DNA from: Flabesymbios commensalis
Lineage: Eukaryota > Annelida > Polychaeta > Terebellida > Flabelligeridae
Direction: 5' to 3'
Length of the DNA stretch: 64,000 bases
Assembly: GCA_964017125.1 (NCBI GenBank)
Contig: OZ024902.1
Location: forward strand, 106,870,560 to 106,934,559
Shown: in pieces, positions 1-10,700 of the stretch
How the letters are laid out: every line of letters starts with the position of its first letter
Position numbering within the stretch: the first letter of the stretch is position 1
Notes under the pieces: model-generated
What the model saw: only the letters and a program-made list of their open reading frames with translations
Databases searched by the model: none
Told to the model about the DNA's origin: nothing
Position numbers and translations under genes: made by a program

Positions 1-1070
1 GCTGGCTCGGATGTCCGGCCGTCCGTCAGGCTGTCAGACAACTCATGGGGGGATTTATTTCATATTGCACACATAGTTCCCTTAGGGGATGTAGATGTGC
101 CTTTTGCTGTTTATGAACTTTGATCTACTTAAATGGCCCCACCAGCGGCCATATTTAACTTTTAATAAGCCTGATATCTGGCAAACCGTGCCAGATGGCT
201 AGACCATTACTGTAAAACAAAATGTGTGGTTTCAGGTAGGGATATGCCCTGAAAAATTTATATTGATAAAATTCAAAATGGCTGACCATCAGCCATAATT
301 AACTTCAATATGCCTGATATCTGGCAACCGTGCCAGATAGCTAGACCATTACTATAAAACGAATGTGCGATTTCAGGTAGGGATATGCCCTGAAAAATTC
401 TAACTCTATTAAATTCAAAATGACCGACTATCGGTCATAATAAACTTTAATATGCCTGATATCTGGTAAACAATGCCAGATAGCTAGACCATTACAGTTA
501 GTAGAAAACAAAATGTGCGGTTTCAGGTTGGAAAATTGCCTGAAAAATTTCAACTCTATAAAATTCAAAAGGGCCATAAGTAACTTTAATATGCCTGATA
601 TCTGGCAATCCGAGCCAGATTTCTAGACCATTAAGTATAAAACAAAATGTGCTGTTTCAGAGAGGGATAAGCCCTGAAAAATCTCAATTCGATCAAATTC
701 AAAATGGCCGACTTGTGACCATCATTGACCTTAAGGTGCTGAAATATTTTTGTATAAACAATGTCGACCAAAGGTTTTTTTTTAATTTGAAATAATAAAT
801 GGCTTAGTTAGCTCTTTCTGCTTAATTTGAATACCTATGTTATGGGTCTGCAGCCATTATAAATATTTTTACTCTTACAGTGCGGGGATCGACGTTAGAT
901 GTCTAATGTTGATCCCCGCGCTGTCAAGGTTAATATCGGTAACATACATTAAAAACTGTGCTAATTAGGTAGACCATTACTGTAAGTAAGTTTAGAGAAG
1001 GATGCACCCTCAAAAAATTTTCTCACGCGGGCGGATCAGGGGATTATGGTGGCTGGCAGGCCTCTTGTTT
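1..1070 (-). repeat. End of an array-bearing DNA element (about 145-bp units)
   Basis: At least four tandem units of about 145 bp carry the hallmark GCTAGACCATTACTGTAAAA near 200, 348, 486 and 624. They are the reverse complement of the units at 58.9-59.2 kb and 62.2-63.6 kb. Bases 1-120 match the second module of the same family (near 36.1 kb and 63.9 kb). The array resumes after 933, and the outer end near 1027-1070 (GCGGGCGG, then GGGGATTATGGTGGC) matches the end near 58.0 kb. The copy is cut by the window edge and interrupted by a TTAA MITE. Confidence 0.75.
731..933 (-). mobile_element. TTAA-flanked MITE, copy 1
   Basis: Bounded by TTAA at 731-734 and 930-933, with inner ends reading GGTGCTGAAATATT and, on the other side, GCGCTGTCAAGG. 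The interior (GTGCGGGGATCGACGT) matches the copies near 19.6 and 26.9 kb in reverse orientation. The TTAA flank suggests piggyBac-type mobilisation. It is nested inside the array element that fills 1-1070, so it is the younger insertion. Confidence 0.65.
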
Positions 1071-1665
1071 CACCATGGTGAGGTTACATGGGCCTATTTT
1101 CAGTATTGTCTTCTATTTCTATTAACTTCCTTATTTCTGCTCCATATCCAAGACTAAGGACACTATATTTTTATTCTCTTTTTTTAAATGGGAAAAAATC
1201 GAAAATCTAATCAGGGCGAGCGTTGAAAAAAATATATTAAAGATTAAAAAACTTTGAACCTACTTTCGGAAAAGTTATTGTGGGCGACAAAAAAACCCGA
1301 AAACTTTGCACCAATTTCTAGAAAAGTTAATGAGGGCAACAAAATAAAAAATTAGACCAATTTATGAAAAAGTTAATGCGGGTGATAAAAAAAAATAAAA
1401 ACATAGTCTGAGCAATTTTTTTTATCTCCTGAAATTTACATGTTTTTTTCTGGCAATTGGCAAACATCTGATGCGCGCGCTGGGCAGTTTTTGGTAATGT
1501 GCAGCCTTAATTGAATGCGTGCGCTCATCTAAATCAGAGGATAAAAAACATAGTGGCCTAATGCGTAAGGGTAGAAAATAGACCATATTTTATCAATAGT
1601 TCCATATTTCATATAAGCCCCTATAGTCTATGAATATCAGGCTGCCAATATGCTTTTTGTTGCAG
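1071..1665. other. AT-rich intronic stretch, no feature seen
   Basis: Lies upstream of the first visible exon of the membrane-protein gene. It has A- and T-runs and several loosely similar segments around AAAGTTAATGNGGG near 1260-1400. No exon, RNA gene or further element could be supported. Confidence 0.5.
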
Positions 1666-1729
1666 GTATTATTTTTTACAAAGAATTTTGGGGATTAGCA
1701 GCACTGGAAGTCTTTATGTTCCTTTTCGG
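1666..1729 (+). CDS. Exon of the NIPA-like membrane protein
   Basis: Acceptor TTGTTGCAG before it and donor GTGAGG after it. Two bases close a codon, 20 codons follow (helix FYKEFWGLAALEVFMFLF), and GG is left to be completed by the A that opens the next exon, giving Gly. Confidence 0.65.
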
Positions 1730-4700
1730 GTGAGGAATGACTAGATTATACCTATTCATTTGTTTATTATTGTTGTACAATTATGCTGAAGTTGACAGAA
1801 TTAATATCAGGTTCTCAAGGTTTGTGTTGCTGATGAATGTCTCCAGAAGTATTTTTTTACTGCTGGTCAGATCAACAAGTGCACACAGAGGGAGCCACAA
1901 CAACCAGATAATGCTGTCATAGTCCAATAAAATACAAATCAGTTCTCCCTTCTATTAAGTGACAGCTTTTTAATGATGAATTTCTGCCTCTAGAACTGGA
2001 CTATAACAAAGAAAAATTAACATCACAGCATAATCTATATGTAAGTCATCAAATTGTCAAAATCTATCTATGATTTAGACAATTAGAGGGTTTGATAAAT
2101 TATTACTTGTGGTTATGCTCAACCACAGAAGACAGTATAAAGGGAATGTTATCCTCATTTGTAATTGCAGATGTGTGATGTGCTTTGTGGGTGTCTACTT
2201 CATCACAGCAGGGCGTACATCACAAGAAGACAGTTCTGTACCGACAGAAGATGAGATCAAAGCACAGAGTAATAGATCAGCTATTCTAAACCTTATACCA
2301 TGTAAGTGATTGATGCATTCAACAGTATTGAGTGGCAGTATTTGAACAAATATTTTTAAAATTAAATTTTTGGAATTACAGAATTGAAATTTAAAAAAAT
2401 CATTGATAATGGTGTCTAAGCTAAGAGAATCCTTGTCATGTCCCTATTTGTATCTTTAAAAATGTACACTTGCATATGCAGTTACTGCTCATAACTCCAT
2501 CATATTTTGATGTCAGACCTAACAAATTTCAGAAGGGTATGGATGGTTTCAAATGTGACATCAGAAATATATACCGTATATGTACATGTATTGAATGTTC
2601 TCGCACATTCATTCTGATTAGACCTATGAAAACAGCAAATCATTTTCATTTATACCTAATACTCCCGCGTCAAAGGCTTGTACCATAATCTGCTGAAAGA
2701 ATTTAAAGACATTTGAAATGGGTGGGAAATTTCACTCACAGCACGTGTTGTCTGGGAAAAGTTTTATTTGTTAGCATTTTGTGTGAGTGTGCATCACACT
2801 CATCAAACCCATTGACAGTTGTAATCTACTATGTGATTGATGTTATATTTTGACTCAGTTTAATTTCAACCCAGAATTCAATCTTGAGTACAAATGAAAA
2901 GAGGGGTGACAGTTTACATTGATCGAGCCCATGCACTAAATCTCTGCTCAATTTTTTTAAATATTATCTCACAAACAGTTAAGAATTCACGTATAGGTGT
3001 GATTATACGTGAAACAACAAGCTAGATTGCATGAACCATATTTTATTATTTCTGTATTTTGCTTAGAATGTCCAATTTAGCCTATGCGGAATTGTTTATA
3101 TACCATGAATTGTTCGTAAACATAGCCTAAATAATACAGTCATCATTGGTTCAGTGATTGTTGGTGTCTGTGCGCAAAATGAGTGTTGGGCTAACTTTTT
3201 TTGTTTGCTGTTTTAGCCATTTGTTAAGCACACTGTCATTGTTGATGCCTTACATTAAAAGATATAAACATGACATAAACATAATAGACTGCAAAGCCAT
3301 TGGTGGATAGCAAATACTAGGAATGGCGTTGTTTAATGGCTGGAGTTGATAGGGATTACCACAGGGATTAACATACAATCATTAGTTAACAAAATTTGTG
3401 ATGAACACACCGTAACCTTAGACTGATTAGTGCATACATGTATTACTACATTAGTACATTATTACATGTAGTTGAAATTTTTATTAAAATGATTTATGTA
3501 TATATTGTGACGTTAAGGGTTTTACCACTGTATCACTTTTGTGCAGTGAGACTTTTATTCTGTGTTTACATCCAAACATGTGGGCTTCCTGTTTGTCCTG
3601 GACTTCCTGTGCAAGCTATGTGTTTAGTAATGAAGCCCCTGTTTATTTTTCTAACTTAAAAGCTTTATAATTTTGATGTTATTGAATGCTAGATGTTCAG
3701 GTAATATTATCTTGTTATTTATAAATTGCTTATATTGATCTTGAATAGTGTATTTTTAGAGTCACAATGAACTGGACTCTTTATTCATTGTGCAAGGATG
3801 TGTGATTCGGCAGCCTGATCACACCATGTGGTCTTTTATATTGTAATGGCCCAGTGATATTGATCCAGGGTTGATCAGGATCTGGCACACTGTGTGTCAG
3901 CCCTTCTTCTCCAGACCACTGAGCAGGACAGACCTATAGTCATGTAGAGAGACCAGTGCAGGCTACGACCATCTGTGATCCAGCCATGTGCTTTTAACTT
4001 TACTTTAGTCTTCGAAATTCTACTTCCAAATTATACAATCTACTGATCAATATCAGGTATTTATTTTTAATAGAACATAAATTGTCAAGACTCAAGCATT
4101 CGAAATCAAACATTCCAGGTAGGAGAATTAGCACATGGCATGGTGGATTGGTCGCTGCTATTAACACAGGCTCTTCATAGTTCATAGCCCTTCCAAATTT
4201 AAACTCTGTGTCTAAATCGTAATTGATTCTTTTCACCTTTAATTTCAGTGATACTGTTGATATCAGATTTAAGTCTATGTAACATTATAATGACTATGAC
4301 TCTAGTATGACCAGGCTGTCATACAGAGTGATAGACATTATAATCTAGCAGCTGGTAATTTATAGTCCTTTAATTATCAAGTTAAACTAATGGTCTAGCT
4401 CCACATAATTTGTACCTGATTATCATTGCAAGATATCACAGGTCCTGACCATTCCCTTTGCTATTTTATTATTCCAAGTCCATATTATTCAGTGTAATCT
4501 GGGGAAGTTTAGGCCTATTGCCAAGTACAGGCAATAGTATTATTTATTGTACTTTACTTTATTGTTTTCAAGTTCAAGTATTAAGATTGCCTTTAGTGGT
4601 GAGAAATGTGTGTCTGGTAAAGACAGCGTGAATGGTGCCTAGGTCTAGAAGCCTAGGTGATCGGTTATGTTTAAAGGGTAGGCAGTGGTGCCTATATCAG

Positions 4701-7700
4701 AGATTAGGTGATTGGGAGTTCTGATTAGGTGCTCAGTGAGTCCGGGTTATGGTCCAGATGTAAACGGTACTTACTTGGGATCATCTAGTGTCCAAAGCGG
4801 AAGCTGGGTTGGTGCCCGGTGGGACCCGTTAGTGACCTAGTGTAAGGATCTGTGGGGCCGGGACATAATTCGTGGCACTGGGTAGCCTAATAGACTCATT
4901 AACTGTCCTACGCCTATTTACCCTGTAGTCCAGAGGAGGGTTAACTGGCACAAATAATCTTTATTGCACCACCAGGTAACTAATTACACCCTGGTGTTGC
5001 ATATGCTTTTGGAATATCATATTATGACCATGAACTGTCACTAGCGATAGATTGCTAGTGAGCTAGCATCGGGTGAGCATTTATTCATCTGGTATTTTAT
5101 TATATAAGCTTTCATATGTTGTAGCATCAACAGGGATCTGCTAAAGCTTATCTCTGTTGCTTGCTGCCTAGTTACAAGCTGTAAAGTGACTTATCTTTTA
5201 TGAATACTATGTCATACTGTGTATATATGTCAGAGTGATTTTATATCAGAATAAAGTGTGTAGATAGTTGTCTTGTGCCTTTCTAGAGCTTACTTATTTG
5301 TAAGTTCTGTTGAATTGTCTGTTCGACGCTTTTTCCCCTCAATATCGATAATTATTAATTGCCGTTTTTGCTCGATATCGCTCTGTTTTATCGTTTGTTC
5401 GATACGTGTAGTCCGAACGATTAGTATCCTAATGTCATCCGGTTAAGCTGATTATTTCTATACAGTTTCCGCTCGGCTGTTCGGTCTGCATTTACAAGTC
5501 CTGACAAATTTGTAATAATGTAGGCTGTAGTAGTCACTTAACCGTGACATTATTCTGGTGTCAGAAGTGGGATTTGTGATAATATTTGGCAAGCTTTTTT
5601 TGTGCAACATTATAGTCCTGTACGTTGTGTTGCAAATCTCAGGTTTGTAGAATATTGAACAAATCCAGTGATCGAATCTAAATTTGCCCGCAGAAAGTCT
5701 TTTCTTGTCATGTTTGGATTTCTCAGTCATATTATTTTTTTTGTATGCCTTTTGTTCAAATTGACTTTGGTTTCTTTGTCATTTCTGATTCAGATTTTAC
5801 ATTAGAGTTAGTTATTTTAGTGTCAATCCTGTATTATCTGAGTTAGACCACTGATTTGTGATTTTTCATTGAATTTATTTTTTGTTTTCCCATTGTAGAG
5901 ATTATCTGTCATTTCTGATTCAGATTGTCCATTAGAGTAAGCTATTTTAACGTGAATCCTGTATTTGATTTCGACCAAAATTTTGATATCTCCTCGTAGC
6001 GATATTTATTACAATCTAAATTTTGCAGATTGTATCTGGATATTCAATTTCTATTTCTGAAATTTTATTTGAAGCTCAAATTTCTGTGCTGCTTCATTGT
6101 AGATAATCTATCTCAGATTGATATTTATTTTTGTATTTTTTATTTTTCATCTTTGTTTGTATCGGAAGTAGGTTCTGATATTTTATCTAGAGTCAGAGCT
6201 CAGAATTATTATTATTAGTCAATTTCAGTAACAAACTGAGTTATTTTGTCAGTTTACGTTGTAGTTTTCATGTAAGTCCTGTTATTAGCCTTTGAAAACT
6301 GTGTTTTGTGATTTCCTTGTCAAAGCGACACAATTTGTGGGAGAATATTAATTTGCGAACTGGAAAATTGTATTTCTGTATTCTGTTTACATTTATCTGA
6401 GGGTCAGATAGTTCATTCTGATACTTTAGGTAGGTAAATTGACTGCATCATATTGATATTTTCCAAAGTAGTCTTGTTATTAGCATTTGAAAACTGTATT
6501 TTGTGATTTTTCTGTCGAAAAAAACACAAGTTTCGATAGAAGGTGAACATATAAATTGAAGAATTCCCTTTATCTATACTGGTTATATTTGTCTGAGTGT
6601 CAGGTAGTTCATTCTGATATCTTAGACAGGTATACTGACTGTATTTTTTTGTTATTTTCCAAATGTAGCCCTGGTATTATCATTTTTTGCCTACATTTTA
6701 TGATTCTCTGTCAAACGCGACAAATTTTGATACAAAATCACCTTGTAAATTTAATAATTTAATTTATATTGTCCGTTTACTTTTGTCTGATAGTCAGATA
6801 TTCCATTCTGATATCTTAGATAAGTATACTGACTACATCCTATTAATATTTTTAAATGTAGTCTTGGTATTAGCATTTTTTTTTTACTACATTTTGTGAT
6901 TTTCTGTCAATCGTGACAGTTTGCGATGGAAAATATGCTTAAAGATTTTATAATTTAATTGATATTTTCTGGTTAGATTTTTCTGAGGGTCAGATAAATC
7001 ATTCTGAAATCTTAGATAGGTATATTGGCTGTATCATATTGATATTTTCAAAATTGTCCTCTTAATATCAGTTTAGGATTTTTGGTATTTTTTTGGTATT
7101 TCTTAAGACACGACACAGTTTTCGATAGAACATTTTCTTGTAAATTGTATAATTTAAGGGGTTTTTTCTGGTAATATTTGTCTGAGAGTCACATAATTCA
7201 TTCTGATACTCTAGTTAGGTATAATGACTATATTGATATTTTCCAAAATTGTTCTGTTAATATCACTGTATTTGAGTGATTTTCTACCCAAGCTGTACTG
7301 TTACGACAGAAAATTAGCTTTTAAATTTGGTAATTTTCATTTGTAAAATTCTGTTTATTGTTAGCTGAAGTTCAGATAGTCCATTCTGATCATTTAGCTT
7401 TTACAGAGTGTGTCAAAGTAATATTTTCTGCTCAGTGTTGAAAATTACATTTTGTCATTTTCTTTCGAACATACACGTTTCGAGGGAAATTGTGTGAATT
7501 TCAGCTTTATACTCTGTTTATATTTATTTGAGAGTCAGAAATTCTATTCTGATTTCTTATATAAATATTGAATACAGTACTGCATAATAATATTTTCTTG
7601 TGTCTGTAGTTGCAGAATTAAATTATATTTCTCAAATTAATTTTCACATAGGTGATTATGTTATATGTAGACAAGTGTTGAATCAGTGAATCAATATTTA

Positions 7701-10700
7701 TTTTCCAGATTTTAGATCATTGAGAATGTATTAGGTTACCATTTTACAATACCTATTTTTTTTTTGTTGTATTCATTTGTGCTTCATAATTCATTATTAT
7801 TTCTGTTGTTGAATGGTAAGTGAAAAGAAAAATAGCCAAATTTAATTGGTTGTTTTTTGACACTTGGGAAGTTTTCTGGACTTCTAATCTTTAGTTTGAC
7901 AGTTCTGCTGTTTTCAGAATTTTATATGACAGTTTTATTTACAGCTGTTATTTGACATTTGTCAGCAGGTCAAGTTCATATATTTTTGGGTGCTTCCTGT
8001 CATATCTCACAAAATGGCCTTGAGATTTTCCCAGGCAGAATTTGTATCAATTATTTTTTTGCCTGATGTATGGTTTGAAATGTGTTCATAATTTAACCTG
8101 TATACTAGTAAGGTTAAGTAACTGGTGATTTTCACGTTTTTAGCAGCAGGGGTTGTTGATAAGAAATTATTGACTAACACTGGTTATTTACTTATTGTAT
8201 ATATATATTCTATTGTGTCAGACTGTTTATATTGTTGAAATTGTATTGTGTGCATTTTGTGTTTGAGTGGCATATCTGTTCATGTTCAGCCATATTCTCT
8301 TGCAAGAATACTCCCTTCTGATAATATTTTTTTGACCCTATTTTAATTATACTAGTTTTCAGCATTTCATTTCAGCATCCATTTTACAGTGGGAAATAGA
8401 GATTTGCTAGCCACTGAAATAGGTGTAGAAATTTTGTGAGTGCCCACTGAAATAGGTGGATGACTGGATGCAACCACTGAAATAGTAGACTAGACACAAC
8501 CACTGAAATATGTGGATTGGATTCAACCACTAAAATATGTGGATGACTGGATACAACCACTGAAATTGTTTTCAGAATTTTTTAATCCAGCTGTCTATTT
8601 CAGGATTTTTGTTATTTCAGTGTTTTATTGCAGCATTTTTTTAAAGTGAGATATTTAGGAAATTTCGCTTTCAGAATTATTTTCTTTCAGTATCTTTTGC
8701 AAGCGAAAGTGTTGGGAGATGTGCAGCTATTCACCATAAAATGTACCAATCTAACAGACACAACAGCCATTATGAGTCGGGTTATTATGACAATGGATGG
8801 AATCGCAGGGACAACCATGGCCATGTTCAACACAGCCTTCCACAGCGACATCCACAATATTTCTATGATGATGATGATGAAGTTGAAGTTCCCCTACCTA
8901 CATTCACGGGAGAAGATGGAGATGAGACGTGGAGCGTCTACTTCAAGCGGTTCCAGATTGTGGCGGGGATGGAAGGATGGACAAAGTAGGACAAGCTCTG
9001 AGTACTGCTACCACTCCTACAAGGAAAAGCTGGAGAGTTCGTCTTCGATCAGTTACCCCAAGATGTGTGCTTGAGCTATAGGAAGTTGACCAGAGAGCTG
9101 GATGTGAGATTCCGCAAAGTTGAGACTTCCCGCTCCTTTCCTGCTAGATTCAGCCAGCGTAACCAAGCCGCAGAAGAAAGTGTCGAGGAGTATGCTGCAG
9201 AGCTGAAACACCTGTAATGCAAGGCACATGCGAACCGTGATCGTGAGACTCGTCGTAAAGATCTGCTGAGGCGATTCCTGGATGGGATTGAAGACCAGAA
9301 AGCCACATTCCATGTTAAGTATGTTAAACAACAATTTGACATAGATGATGCCGTATTTGAGGTGGTGAATTACTTGCAGATTAGGAGATCTACTAAAACT
9401 CCCTACAAGCAGCAGTGCACCAGTAATGCAGAAAAACAGCACCACCACGAGTCGGCACGAGCTGCATTCCATCACTCAATCGAGACAACCGCCCATTCTG
9501 AAGACTATACACCTGCGAGATACAACCACACTAAAGAAAGTGAGATCCAGTGGCTGAAAGACGAGATGTTGGAGATCGGACTGGCCCTGGCTACGGCAAG
9601 CATCCCCACAGCTCGTTCTGTTGATGATCACCTGATTTGTACACCCCAGGATGACATTTCTGCACCTACAGTCACAAGAGATGGTCTAAAGGAAGACACC
9701 AGTAAGGTTGTGACCATAGAGAAGGAAGAGAAATCCCCACCCGAGCATCTAGAATGTGAGAGCAGAAACTACAGGCAAAGCCTACGGCAATGGTGCAGGA
9801 CGAGACTACAGCAGAAGTGCAGGAGAATGTAACAGACGAGAATACAGCGGAAGTGCAGGAGGATGTACCGGAGAAGGTTACAGTAGAGGTGCAGTCAGAG
9901 GTGCAGGAGAGTACCACAACAGAGATACCAGAAGGGATCACAGTAGCAGTCAGTACTGAGACTGTACTAGTTCCAGATCTACCACAGAAATGTGATGAAA
10001 TACCAGAGGACTTGCCACTCACTGAAGGTCAAGAGCCAGAACAGGAGCAATCCATCCCTTTTGACCAGTGTAGCCTACCTGATAAAGCACGCAAAGTTAT
10101 GGAAGCCAACCAGAGTAGTGTTGAAGATATACTCACAAACAAGACCGACAACCAAGATGGTGACAGATTTGCTATTACTACACTACCTCAGCTAGAAGGA
10201 GATATCACACAGGAAAACATTGAGCCATTACCAACGGAAAGCGTTTCCTGGCATACCCCATCTGGGAATCTGATATTCCACCTGATGTCAATTTTTAACG
10301 CTTTTTGTTTTTATGTTTTTCTATGTAGGAACCCGGGTTTTCACTTGGACAGAGGATCCAGCCACTCCCAACTATGACCGCACCCTGACAATAGAGTCGG
10401 AGCTGACATGGGAGCAGGAGCAGCCACTGAAGAATATGGACTTCAAAAGCGAATGCAGACCAACACCAGCCGATAGTTGTTCTTGGCGAACAGCTATGAT
10501 ATCATTTTTGACATGCTCCCTCAGTGATGTCTTTGCTGCTGCCTTCATGTCTACTGTTATGAGACCCCAGTCTTACGCCTGAACAGAGGGTCCATTCCCT
10601 ACCAGATGTGACCTCAGGTGGAGATGTTTTGTCAAGCCAGAGTATCCGCCAAAGAGTGTGAAAGACAAGTCGGGATGGAGAACTTCACAGGATATTTGCT

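Noticed and set aside
4000-4236. 78-codon minus-strand frame repeated at 11820-12056
   Set aside because: Duplicated only because it lies in both LTRs; antisense and unlike any known protein.
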